In this document: piece after piece, positions 34,793 to 46,536 of the stretch
Position numbering within the stretch: the first letter of the stretch is position 1
Layout: the number at the start of each line of letters is the position of its first letter
Source of the DNA: Symbiodinium natans
Taxonomy: Eukaryota > Sar > Dinophyceae > Suessiales > Symbiodiniaceae
Reading direction: 5' to 3'
Length of the DNA stretch: 64,000 nucleotides
NCBI GenBank assembly: GCA_905221605.1
Contig: CAJNDS010002507.1
Location: 42,501-106,500 of the forward strand
Translations under genes and position numbers: made by a program
Notes under the pieces: model-generated
What the model saw: the letters and a program-made list of their open reading frames with translations, nothing else
Database searches by the model: none
Told to the model about the DNA's origin: nothing

Positions 34793-35339
34793 CAGAGACT
34801 TTCTTGCATCTTCACGTCTCCTAACCTACATGCCCCATGGTGCCTTTGACCCGGGCAGCACATGATTCATCCCGATTCACTTTCGGTGCCTTCCCTCATG
34901 GTCGACGGACCTTCGCTCAACAGCCACTATAAACCAAAGAACTCCTTCAGCTTGCTTGCCCATCCCATAAGACGTGGCCACAAAGTCGGCAACGGTGTGC
35001 CTAGGCGTTAGCAGGTACAGATCCATGCTCAAGCAGCGAAACTTGATCCAAGCCGCTTGGGATCAAGCTCCAACCTTGCAAGGGCAGCTCGCAAAAACCC
35101 TTCCGAAATGCCGGCCGCAACTTCCGCTTTTCCTCGAGGCCCTGGCCAGATCCTTCCCATTCGGGACACAAGACGCCCTGAGAGGCAGCTCACATCTGAG
35201 ATCATTGCCGGTGACCTTGCCCTTGCCTTCAACTCCTCCGGCCCTAAGGGACAGCGCAGCTTTCCCGTGCCGAAGACTCCAGATTCAAGATCCCAATCCG
35301 GGTAGAAGGCCTGAGCTCTACATGCAGACATGCGCCCGA

Positions 35340-37914
35340 ACACTCCAAACGCCGAGCTTGCCGCATGGTCATGCCAATTCCAGAAAAACCTTTGCCAGCC
35401 GGCGATATCCAGCATGTACTCTTTGGCATCTACGAATCTTGCATTATCTTACCGTTGCCAAGTCCCTTGCCATCCATGAGTCGAGTGGTTGTAGGCTGCC
35501 ACCTTGTCATCTTGCAAGGTCAGCGAATACCATGCGGTTTCTTGGGCTGCCACAGCTATGTGCCATGTTTGACAGCCTGTCCGCCTGCTTGTTTGCAAAG
35601 TCTGCCTTCTCCTCATCAGAGAAATGCCCAGGCCTCCAGCATAGGTACCCACCATCGCTCCAAGATTTTGCCGACCGGGTAGTGACACAAGTGACACCAG
35701 TACTGGCTGAGAAGGACCTTGACAGGCTCCACTCGCCAACCACAGAGCCAGGCAGCAGCTTCAGCTCTCTGGCATGTTCCGCGACGACCTCAAAGCTACA
35801 TGTTGCAGCCCAAACTGTTCTCCATAAACTGTGAAGTTGGCTTCACATCCATGCCTCCACATGGCGGTAGTGCGGCAAGAGCTTCCAGATCGCAGAGAAA
35901 TCGTGGTAGTAGTGGATGTCAAACCTGAAAAAGCGTGTCGTTCTTCCAGCAGGCTTCGAAAAGCACAAAATCCGCAAGTAAAGCCAGTCCAGGTCAGGCC
36001 GAGCCACGCAACGTTATCAAATCTGAGACAATTTCCTCGGGAATGCCAACAGCTCATCATCTGCTTCAAACGCCAATGGGTGAAAATTGGCAGCCTGAGG
36101 CAAGTGAGCATCTTGCAAGCCGCAGGAAAACATTTCACGAAAACATAACAAAGAAATCATGCTTGAGAACCCCAAGTCATGCCCTGCTACCTGAAGCCTT
36201 ACGTTGCCAAAGGAAAGTCAAACGAGGCCGATGGCTCTTGCACAGGCTATAACTCCGGTGCACTCGAGCTGGCTCTTCTGCAGCCATGTCGCACTATTGC
36301 AACCTTGTCTGGCCCCATGCCACTTGATCGAACTGCCTGCTTGCAAGTTCAACAAGTCTGTCTGCTAGCAACTTCAACAAAGTGGGCCTTATCGCTCGCT
36401 GAAGTCCAGCCTCAATGGCGCGCTCGTAAAAATCGCAAAGCCTGGCAATATGAAGCACGCATGGTCCTATGGATGCCAAGCACCTGATTAGCATCTGCCT
36501 GTCGACAGGAATGTTCTCGGAAGGCTCATTGCACACCTAGCACACATGTGTGCCAGACTGCGCAGGGCACAGTAGCACAATGCAGCAGCGAGACGGCCTG
36601 TATTCCGGTCACGCAGGACTTGTCACCATATCGTGCTGCAAGAAGGCGCAGAACCTCTACAGCCTGCAGAAATTCAGCGTGCAGCACTGATGAAGCACAG
36701 GTGCCGCTGGCATGCTTTTGAAGAAGTGGGCTGTGAAGCTGTGGCAGTACTTGCTCAGCATTGCAGTCCCTCTTGCATATCCCTGCCGGAATCGCAAAGC
36801 ACATGTCCACAAGGGTCGGAGTTCATGTAGAAACCTTTTCTGGATGGGCTTCCTCTGTCAGGTGCTCTTGTTTTGATTGTCTCCACCAGGACTCCAGGCC
36901 CTGAAATCATGTGGAAGGGGGGCTTGATAGCCAGGGGTTGGGCGGAAGGCAATACAGATTCAATACAGGCACCCCCCCTTTTGGTTGAGGATACTCCCGG
37001 CCGTCACGGTGTGGGTGGTTTCTTCGCCGAGAAGCGAAACTCGGCTGAAGGCGTCTCTCAGCCACATCGATGATGCTGTAAGGGAAAACAAGAAGGCTGG
37101 CGATCCAGATGGTGGTTCTCTGTGGTGGCTAGCATCTCCCCTACTGTACTTCCCACGCTTGTTGCTTGATGCTCTTCAGGAATCTGGTTTACCCAGATGC
37201 CCTGATTGATTGATTGCCTGTGGGCGCGAACGCCCTTGCGTCCAGATGTCGTTTCATGTCGTTACACAGTAACTCACACGCGAGCCCAAGGCGAGCTGAA
37301 GGGTACCCATTCACGTGTGCTCATGTCTACTCAGTCTGCTCTACCTGGCGGCTTATGTACAAGCCTCATCCTGGCGCCAATCTTCCCAAGTCCACAAGGA
37401 AGACTCTCTTCCACATGGTCTGCTTCCACTTTCGCCTCCTGGATTGCCATGCAAATCCTTACGGCAGGATGTAGATCTGGATGCGTTTTTTGTGGAATGC
37501 GTCCAACCAAGTCATAAGTCCCGACATCTGAGGGGAAGTCAAGGAGAACTTGCAGACCTTGCGCTTCGGCCATCTGGACGCAACCATCTAAGATCTCCAG
37601 GCCTCAGATTTGGGTACAACCGGCGCAAAAGTCCCGAAGTTTGGCAGGCTACTCGGATTGTCAAGTATTGCGATGCAGGTGGAAGCAGCTGATCAAGCCT
37701 TGGAACGTGGCAGGGCCCTTCGTAGGGTTCTCCGTCGCCTGCACGCTGATAAACATCAGACGCGAGCAAGATCGCAAGAGGTCCGGGGTGAGTTTTTCTG
37801 GACCCGCATCGCTTGAAACTCCCACTTGCCTGGCCCTTGTACTACCCAGTGGCCAAAAGGGATGCGTATTGCATTCAAACCCGTTTCTGCGATGTCGGCA
37901 AAGGTCTTTTCCTG
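35340..37914 (-). CDS. Glycoside hydrolase family 5, exo-beta-1,3-glucanase type (at least 13 exons)
   Basis: Joined exons give a recognisable GH5 barrel: FADIAETGLNAIRIPFGHW (exon ending 37830), EPYEGP and RLDQ (from 37738), AEAQGLQVLL (to 37541), DLHGNPGGESG and PCGR (37457-37365), LLAARYG (36663-36598), CNEPSENIPVD with the acid/base Glu (36536-36499), FYERAIE (36441-36411), SSGMGPDKVAI (36336-36293), LPIFTHWR and RFDNVA (36094-36008), FDIHYYHDF (35924-35855), VVGEWSL with the nucleophile Glu (from 35788), SDEEKADFANKQ (to 35577), and AGWQRFFWNWHDHAA (from 35437). Every junction from exon 4 to exon 11 keeps frame by my base count. Donors are GC except one GT (36007) and one GA (37540). Members of the family trim beta-1,3-glucans such as storage or wall glucan. 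Start, two exon borders and the C terminus are unresolved. Confidence 0.85.
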
Positions 37915-38004
37915 GGCAAGAGACATGTACCATGCAAGGCTGCAGGGCAGCAGGCTCCTCTGCAGACAGTACCACTCATGATCACTACTGACCATATTGC
38001 ACAT

Positions 38005-41000
38005 TTGCTACGTCAAACAGCATCATGAAGCTTGGAGATGCGAAGAGGCAAGCATGGTAGTGTTCCACTCTCGCAAAAAAAAGACTCCAATCGAACCCAG
38101 AGACCCCCCCCCGCAACTCAGCGAGGGACAACTCATTTTTGAAAGCGGATAGAGCTAGAACTCTGCCCGGACAAAAGGCAAGCGGGATGCGTCGGAAGAC
38201 CATGCCTGGAGAGTCTGTAGTCGGAAAGCTTAAAGCAATCGAGATATTACACAAACCTGCCAAAAAAACTCGCCTCGCCGAAGGCATCTGAGATTCCTGT
38301 GAAAACATGCCAAAAATCAACTCTTTTCTCCACCCCTTATTCCATCCGTTCCCCTTCCCAGCAACAACATGCTAAATAGACAAACCTTCAACGTCAGGCC
38401 GGACCGAGGCAATCGGCGCACAACATTTGCATTTTCAAATTGTTTGCCAAGTTCAACGGAAACGATCCGACAACTAGCCACAAAAAAAAAGACAAACAAA
38501 AGAACAAATGATACACACGAAGCCCATAAGCACGGAGCCCTCGCTTTCTCTCTCCCTCGCTCTATCGTAAAATCTCCGTGGCAACATATGGCAACCAAAG
38601 TGCTGTGTAGTGCTGCAACCGGTGCCTCTGAAAGAGCTCACTCCTCAAATTTGTTGCAAAGGGAGCTTGGAAGCACGTGGCAAGCTTAGATCACAGGCAG
38701 GATCAAGCATGGCTCCGAAGCTGATCTCCACCGGCTGCTTGCAGAGCAGCACAGACGGAGTACTCATCGCCCAGGCCGGGAGGATTTTCCCTCGTGCCTG
38801 ATGCGACGACGTTCTCGTGCTCCTTCTCAAGTCAGCACGGTGCCTTGGCCTGTGTGCTGAAGCCGAAAGCTAAACCTCAACAGTCCTGCAAGGGGCCACC
38901 AGAAATCTCCAAGATTTTGGCCTGCACTCCGATCGACTCGGCCAAACTCAGGCAGCATGAAGACATCACAATCGAAACGCACTGGTTGACTCAGTCTGCT
39001 GCCTGGCAAACATCAAAAAAAGGCGATGCAGGTCCAGGCTCTAGTAGTAGCAAACCTGGCCCGGCTGCGGTCTCTATGACATTCTGTAACTGGGAGAAAG
39101 AGTCAAAACTTGGCGGTGGCCACCACCCAAATTGACTCCCCGCCAGGCTGGAAAGCTCCAGTGAGATTCATGGAACGATTGCGCGGCGCTCGACAAACAG
39201 CGAACTGCTTGTGAAGCGTCCGCGTTCGACACATGCCACCAATAGAAGCCCAACCTTGCAGTTCTAACTGCCACAGCTACAATCTCAAATTTGAATGATG
39301 CCGTGGAGCTGGGTGGCCATGCGATGCAGGGATGTATCCTTCTCCTTTACCTTGAGCTGAGCGCTTCAGCCACGAGCTTCGGACACATTAGCCTACATGT
39401 GCCGGAGCAGCAAAAAGAATCTGCAAAACCCTGCCAGCTCTCTGGCAAGTCGCGGCAATGGCCTGGCCAGTCCGCGCCACCTCTGATGCAATGGAAGCCA
39501 GCTCCTGCACAGGAAGTCATCGTAGCTCCACGATGTTCCACGTTATGTAGTATTGAGCCATGGCCCCCAGCCTCGAGCCTTTGCGCCCAATCCGGCCACC
39601 TCTCTTCTGCAACGCTGTTCGCAGATTCAACAGCGGCTTCCCTCGTAGAGGACCATTCCTGTCGAATCATGCATGCAAGGGCACCTACGCACCGAATCGT
39701 GGCTCAACTCACGCAAGCTCAAACTCAACATCATGGAACAGGGATGACGAAGGATGACGAAGGATGACGAAGGATCGTGTGCATCCCAGCCCCTCACAGC
39801 CCACCACCGGGAACGACAGCGCGGGCACCTGTGGGATGTCACGGTGCAAGCAGAAGTCCTCCCAATGCGAGGCCGCGACGCCTCAGCGGTGGAGCTCTGA
39901 GGGCAGCGAGCATAGACCCGAAACACCAGCGAAAATAGTGGCAAAAACTATGTACCGGTATCAGTCGGCTTCAGCGAAATCGGTAATTGGCCCATCACAA
40001 TTCGGACGGACCAGGCGAAGTTTCACGGTCCAGCAGAGACTGTCGCTTCATCTTCTCAACACGGGCTTGTCCAATCAGGCCCTCTGGAAAAATGACTTGA
40101 TATGACGGGAAACGTCGACTGTTCCCTCCAGACCGCTTGATTGAACCGCGCACAACAGCTGCACAAGGATCACGCAGGTAGCGATTCTCGACAGTGTGCT
40201 CAGTGAAGTCGAGAAGCCGTGTGCGGTCATGCGATGTCATACATTTTGACGCACTTGTCGCATTCAAGGGGAACTGAGGTCCAAGCCAAGAAGCCAAGAG
40301 CCCACCCTTGGTGCCCTTACCTCTTTGGACCTTTTTGCCTGTGTCCCTCCACGCCCAAGCCCTAAGTACAGCAGCTTCTGATGCTGCTGGGTTATCTTGA
40401 GAAATCGTGCAAGCATGTGCAAACTTCCGCATGCCGGACAGCGCGCGGATGACTATACGTAGAGTAGACTCTGAGTATCTCTGAGTAGATCACGAACGAA
40501 GCCGAAAACTGAGGATGCTGAGGAGTGGTCGAGAGGAAGCCTCGGCTGCCTCACGCGCTGCAGACCACACAATCCGACGGCATCCGCAAGCCAACTCGTA
40601 GGGGACCTCAGTACATGTCAGTACTGCAACGTTGCAACGGGGTTGGGGCCATGTCTCGCTCCGGAGCGTTTGTAGACTTGTGTAGGACAGCGAGTGTGGA
40701 CGTTGAACCTGACCATGGCGTCAGCCTGTTCTTCTCTAGCACAAGCCATGCTTAGGATTGTCCCACACTGTCATATTTTTCGCAGGATGGGCAACCGAAC
40801 CTTCGCCCCAACCGGCTTTGCACACATACATGCCCTTGCCAAGAAGCCCAAGAACAACACGAATCGCACGCCCAGTTTTGCTGATTCCATCCAAGCCACA
40901 ACGTCTGCATTTCTGTCGCCGAAGCCATGAGCTGAGACGCAGATGGACATCCAAAGTACCCAATGCTGCCTGAATGTGTTCCGCCTTTGCCCCACGTTCC

Positions 41001-42240
41001 CTACAAGCTTAGATCATCCTATGCACTGCTCCCCACACTAAGGGCTTCACGAGGTTTGTACCGAAATTCTAAGAGGTTCGGACGTAAGAAGAAAGCAGAC
41101 TCAAATCACAGCCGATCAGTCTCATCGGAAGCTGCCCAGTCCAGAGCCTCAGCCCCCGACCCTTGGACCGCAAATGGGCCTGCGCATGGCGCTCGAGTCT
41201 TTACCTGAAACCTGTATGCACCTTGAGAGCCTGCTTAGCCATGATTCTGCTGTTTTCAAGGGGTGGCTTTGAGAAATGTGGCTAGCGGCTAGCGGCTAGG
41301 GGCTAGTGCATGTGCTTCTTCGGCTTTGCCACCTATCCGACCTTGGGACGCATCCGCATAACACAGAATCATTTCCGCAATGGCGAGCATTCGCCAGCCT
41401 GTGGATCCATCTTTTGCTTCAGATCCTTGTGCTTGCCAGGGGCCAATGCTGCAGGAAAAGACAGTGCTGAAATGTGTTCCCCAACAGAACACGGAGCTTC
41501 CTTGTGCTTGAGCAAGATGTGTCTGCATCTGACCTCCAGCATGGAGCTCTTGCACTTGCATATCCAAACTTACACATCTTCACTGCGTCCTGGCCTTGTC
41601 ACCCCCCTCCTTCTTGGCCTTCTTTGCGGCTGGCTCCACGTACCCTGACCCGACCTGGCCCGTCTTCATTCACGACGCCTACACCTGTCACCGATCTACG
41701 CCTCGAACACGCCCACGATGCAACAGCCAAAACGCTGTGGCCCAGTGATGCGCTGCCTCAGGCCATGAAACGTTGCCGCAAGCAGTGCCTCCTCAAGTTC
41801 AGCTCGCAAGGATCGCGCGCAGCGTTCTTGGCTGCTGCATCGGCAGCTACCAACAGCGACGCAGCCTCTCATTCATCTCATTCCGAGTGTGAGGCAGGCG
41901 CGCAATTGTTGTCATGGTCAAACAATGTCAGACACAAAGAACATACTGCCTTGGGCTGCCCTGAAAAGCCGCGGATTCGTTCGATAACCTGGCCAACAAT
42001 CTTCCAATGTCCACCAGAGGATTTGGCTCCACCGAACTCAAAAACTTAGCTCGTTAAGAAACCATAGCTGCCATAGCTCTCACCTGTGCTCCGCAAAGCT
42101 CTACAAAGCAGCCTCCTGATCGCTCAGGGAAGTTGCGCCCGAGCCTTTCAGAGTCCCATTGGCCCTCTCTTGCTCTGCATCTCTATGACATCTATAACTG
42201 TCGAGAGCCTATCACCATGCAAGACCTTGCCATGAAGCAG
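38005..42240. other. Mostly unassigned, with a few exon-like minus-strand stretches
   Basis: The minus-strand frame at 40250-39995 (SHDRTRLLDFTEHTVENRYL, then FPEGLIGQARVEKMKRQSLL) is the most protein-like. Another at 40910-40770 has RRQKCRRCGLDG and VVLGLLGKGMYVC. No family is recognised. The N-terminal exons of the GH5 gene should lie just above 37914 but were not found. A GGCTAGC repeat lies at 41280-41306. Confidence 0.25.
39741..39775. repeat. 10-bp tandem repeat GGATGACGAA
   Basis: Three and a half perfect copies. Confidence 0.95.
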
Positions 42241-42330
42241 CTATAGAAAAGGACCTGCTGCATATTGAGGATATTGACATTGAGCAACTACTTCTTCCTC
42301 CATTCTACTCAGCGAACAGGCCCCCCTCAC

Positions 42331-42441
42331 ATGCTCTCTCTCTCTCTCTCTGCACGCTTGGCCCCCCCGAAGGGGAGCTGCCCCAATCTCTCTCTCGCTC
42401 TCTCTGTCTGTCTCTCCCTCTCTCTCTCTCTCTCTCTCTCC
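42331..42441. repeat. Two (TC)n microsatellites
   Basis: TC runs at about 42331-42348 and 42391-42441 are separated by a GC-rich spacer. A similar spacer sequence (GGCCCCCCC-GAAGG) follows both runs, suggesting a local duplication. Confidence 0.9.
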
Positions 42442-42883
42442 TGCACGCATGGCCCCCCCCGAAGGAGAGGCCGCCCCTAGGGGCGCGCGATGTCCAAGGT
42501 CTCGTGATCCCCATCTTGTTGACGGGGCAAAGAAGAAGCTGAACGGCCGAAAGGGTAAAAACATGCACCTGGGGGACGCTGTTGGTTTTTCCCCCCAGGG
42601 TGCCTATCTTGGTGTTGGATCGAAAGCGCCGCCCTCGAATTGAACCCTTGGCCATGGTTAAAAGTAAGAAAGGTCGTTGTTTGTCCACGGTGCCTAACAC
42701 AACCCCCTGCAGTGCGGCAGCGGGTCGGAAAAGAATGTGGTTCCCCCTTTGCAGTTTGGCAATGGGGTTACGGTAAGTGTGTTTCCTATCTCAAGTTACA
42801 CTGTTGCATGTTGGAAGGCTTTGCCCCCCTAGGTCACTTATCCCTTGCCCATCAGTTGTGGAGGTTGTTGTTGTAGTCCCATC

Positions 42884-44145
42884 TTAGTCGACGTTGGAGT
42901 TTGCCAGGCGTGCCACCTTCTCCCCCAGCTTTTCTTGACGTCTGCCCTGGTCGCCCCCGGTCTTCTTCTTGCGTGGAAGAGGTGGTCTGTCATGTGCTGG
43001 GGGTCTCGACGGGGCCGATGGTGTTGCATATGGTCCCCTTCTTGGTGTCCTTGAGCGGCGGGTTTTTGGTGCAGCCACAAGCTTGGCTGTCATCTTCTCC
43101 CCCGTTTTTGCTTGGGGCTGGTAGGAGGCCGATGGTCTTTCACATGGTCCTCTGTTGTCTCGCCCCCCATCTCGTGAAGTCGCCCTTGTAGGTGTTGATG
43201 TTCCCTTTGCTCCTTTTTTGGCTTGGGGGTTTGTTGAGGCCGATGGTCTTTCACATGGTCCTCTGCTGTCTTGCCCCCTTGCCTGCGAAGCGGTCCTTGT
43301 GGGTTTTGCTCCAGCTGGGAAATCTCGTCTTTGTCGTTGTTGGTGATGGAGCGTTTCCCACGTGGTGGTCGAAGGGACAATGTGGTGTAGTGCCGTGGTT
43401 CGCAATCTTTTCCAGGGCGATGTGGAGGTTGTCTGTGGCATCGCGGGTCGTAGTCCAGGTCGGCTGGTTTGTGGGGCTCCCCCCACTTCGGCCTTGTTCT
43501 CCTCCATGTCTACCTGGACTTCTTCATATTCTTCTTCGCCTTCGTCTTCTTTGTTTTGGCCTTCATGTTTTCCCCCCTCTTCAGCTCTGTCTTGGCCTTG
43601 TCGTGGTCCTGGCGGTGGTAGTTCTGGAGTTCTCCTTACATGGCCCCGGGGTCTCCTCCGCTTTGACTTGCTGTAGGTGGTGTTTGGTGTCCCCCGCGGC
43701 CGATGGTATTTCACATGGCCGGGCTTGGACTCTGCCATCTTCTTCTTCCGTGTCCTCCCCCCAGTCGGCCTTGTCCTTCTCGTCATCACTGTCCTTCTCC
43801 TTTTTGACTTTTGCGTGCTTGCCCCCTGTTTCGCCCCGGTGGCGAAGTGGGTTGCCTCCCCCGCTCGGGCACTGGTGGCGTGGTGATCTCCCCGACATGC
43901 GGCGGCACGTAGATCACCCCCAACTGTGGCATAAGCACATTGACACTGGCCTGGAACCACTGGGTAGTTTGCTGGATGTTCGCCCTCTGGAGCTGCTCTT
44001 CGATGCGGGCGGCGGTGTCGGGAGTATATGTCGTTGCCACCCAGCGGATGAGCTCCCTCATATGGTGTAGGGCCTCCCCCAATAGCCGTTGCGCCTCGTC
44101 CGGAACGGGCACGGTGGGGGGCATCCCCCCTTTCGGTGTTGCCAT
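42884..44145 (-). pseudogene. Frameshifted retrogene encoding a low-complexity protein with HVKxHRP repeats
   Basis: It begins at a good ATG (44145, GCCATGG context), about 330 bases downstream of the tandem spliced leaders. The first 90 or so codons look ordered (RLLGEALHHMRELIRWVATT, then NVLMPQLGVIYVP). The protein then becomes charged and Pro/Lys/Glu-rich, and the plausible reading moves between all three frames: KKEKDSDDEKDKADWGED in one, HVKYHRP in a second, two DHVKDHRP and one DHMQHHRP in the third. At least two frameshifts are therefore needed, which fits decay of a processed cDNA copy. No introns and no poly(A) tract are visible. I do not recognise the protein. Confidence 0.5.
43013..43723 (-). 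repeat. Dispersed 25-bp repeat inside the retrogene
   Basis: GGCCGATGGT followed by (C/A)TTTCACATGG (plus-strand reading) occurs at 43127, 43238 and 43698, with a diverged version at 43013. The first three of these in genomic order are spaced 114 and 111 bases. It encodes the HVKxHRP peptide. A weaker relative lies near 43345. Confidence 0.8.
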
Positions 44146-44476
44146 GGCAAGGATCTGTTGTTACAGGGTGCTGGGTGGGGAAAAGCGATGAGGTGGGTTT
44201 GGGACATGGAAGCAGTGAAGGTCCTGGAGAAGAATGTTGAGTATGTCCGGAAAGTTGAGTTTGGGAAGTTAGTCTATGTGGTGTTCAGCGCCTGCCTGGT
44301 CCCCCCACTCGCTCTTTTTAGGGCAGCCCCCTGAAAGTCCAAGCACGACTGACACGCATTCGCCCCCGAACTGAAACCACAAGTGGGTGTTAGGGTGAGC
44401 GGAGTGAGCTTCCCAGGTTTGAGCCAGCGGCGCGGCTGACTCAAGCCTGATCAGGGGGGCGGGTTCCCCTCACAGA

Positions 44477-44513
44477 CTTGAGCCAAAATGGCTTGAGCCA
44501 AAATGGCTACGGT
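44477..44513 (-). other. Tandem spliced leader: complete 22-nt SL plus truncated relict SL
   Basis: Read on the minus strand from 44513, the sequence is ACCGTAGCCATTTTGGCTCA + AG, a perfect match to the dinoflagellate SL consensus D-CCGTAG-CCATTTTGG-CTCAAG. It is followed without a gap by CCATTTTGGCTCAAG (44491-44477). The second copy begins exactly after the internal CCGTAG, as expected if that AG served as trans-splice acceptor for a second leader. The downstream gene is the frameshifted frame starting at 44145. This is the standard signature of mRNA recycling in dinoflagellates. Confidence 0.95.
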
Positions 44514-45200
44514 CTCTCCCTCTCTCTCTCTCTCTCTCTGCCGTGCCATCCAAAATATTGGATCAAGAATTTGTTGATTGAAAAAAGCTTGCAATCGAAC
44601 GAATGGTTCTTACTTTAGCCTACCCCTTTCTGACTCGCATTTGGAATGCACAATCACCACTGAATCACAGCTCGAAGAAGCCAAGGGGTCTGCTAAGCAG
44701 CACCAGGTGGTGCCTCTGCGACGGGCGCATCTCTCTCGGTTTAGTCGGGTGAGAGATCCATACACAACAGGGGTTCCGGCGAACCGAGCGTCTCGAGCTG
44801 GACGACGTCTATCTGCGGAAGCACGTGACGTGAGTGTTGAACTTGTGGCAAACCCTATGCCAGGCACATCCCGGCCTGTGGCTCCGACGAAACAACTTTT
44901 CTAGGCAGCTTCAAGTCTCTCAGGCCAAGTGCACGAGTGACCTGGCTGCAACTAGCAGTGATGAAGCGCATCACACCGAACGCTAGTGTAGGTTGGCTTG
45001 GCTGACACGAAAGCAAACATGAAAATGCTGACACGGTTAAACCATGTACCGTGCCTGAACGGGCTTGAGGGAAGAGAAACCTGAATGGACTGACCAAGCA
45101 ATGAACAAATCAGTAGCTGATGCACACGTCCAGATGAGTGTCCAGCTGCTGCCTCCCTTGCTCGCTGTTAGAGTTGCAGGCTCCTCAGCAGGTCTGATTT

Positions 45201-45236
45201 TGCACTGAATGCACTGAATGCACTGAATGCACCGAA
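45201..45236. repeat. 9-bp tandem repeat TGCACTGAA
   Basis: Four copies, the last with one mismatch. Confidence 0.95.
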
Positions 45237-46496
45237 TGCAACATGCAAGTGCTGCACTGAGATCAGCTTGCCGCGTCTGCACAACCCGAGACTGAATTTT
45301 TTTTTACGAGAAAAAATTCTCTAAAGTGGTGTTGTTGTGTGTTGTGGAGTTACGCCTTTGCGTGGTGGCCGGCGGGGCTGCATTATGCCCCCACTTCGTG
45401 AAAAAAGTGTGAAGGGGAACATAAACGGCCGCGTATGTAATTGGCAGGTGTCTGGGGCCTGGGCCACCACCAATCCCGCATGCGCAGGTGCACCCGTGTC
45501 AGCACACAGAAAGGCGTGCTTTTGGCACCCAATTGCCGAAGCGACTTCTGCCGTTCCTACAACTGCTGCGTCTTTTGCAGCCTCACATGTTCAATACATT
45601 TTGCACCAACATGATGTTTGCAATCGTTTGTCTCAACATGGCCACGCACAGAAAACTGCACGCAATGTCTTCGCACAGACACGGTACGTATGTGTGCGGC
45701 CCCTGCTGAGCTTCCCATGTGCACGTGCTTTTGAATGCGAAACAGTGCAACATACACAGGTATAGAACGCGCACAAAGATTCCACCCAACTATGAGTGCA
45801 GAAACACGTGAACAGAAAGATTAAAATTGCACATGCCTAGGCTTGAAACATTGCAAATGTTTAAAGGTTGCATCCCCGCAGCCCCCAGGAGAAAAACAAC
45901 TTTAGCTGCAAAATATTGCGACCGAGCACAAACTTCATCCTTAATACAGACCAGACCAGACCAGCCATGAACATGCCAAACTAACTCGAAACGTTCTGCT
46001 CGTCTGAGCTTTTCCCAAGAGCTCATGGTGCCAATGGTCGCATTCAAATGACGAGGTCCCATGGCCGTGATTAGCAATGCAAGCTGAGTGCGTTCCGCCC
46101 CGATCCACGTGTGCCCTTAAAGCGCAAAAGCCTGTTGAGGACAAGGAAGACCGATGGCAACAAAAGGCGATCCAAGCTCAGCGCTGCTATCGCCTCAGCT
46201 GCCTCCTCTATCATTCGCACTGCTGCCGCCTGCATTGGGGAAGAAGTGACTCTTCTATCCTTTCTGCAACGGACACATGCCCAAGCAACTGGTTCCAAGC
46301 ACATCTATCCAGAGTCCTGGTCGGGATGTCCGTAGTTGCCATCGGTCAACATGCCAAGCTTCATGATGGTTTCTCTCAACTCCTCAGCAGTGGCACAATG
46401 CGAACGCGCTTTGAGACTTGCATCTTGCTGCCGGGTGCAAGACCCGGCCCTGCCGTCCAGCCTGCACAGGGGATTAGGAAATGCACTGTATCCGGG

Positions 46497-46536
46497 TCTG
46501 TCCGTGTCTCTGTCCGTGTCTCTGTCCGTGTCTCTG
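46497..46536. repeat. 12-bp tandem repeat TCTGTCCGTGTC
   Basis: A little over three perfect copies. Confidence 0.95.

Noticed and set aside
34974-35834. 286-codon plus-strand frame
   Set aside because: It overlaps the C-terminal GH5 exons on the other strand, which carry real family motifs. This frame has none.
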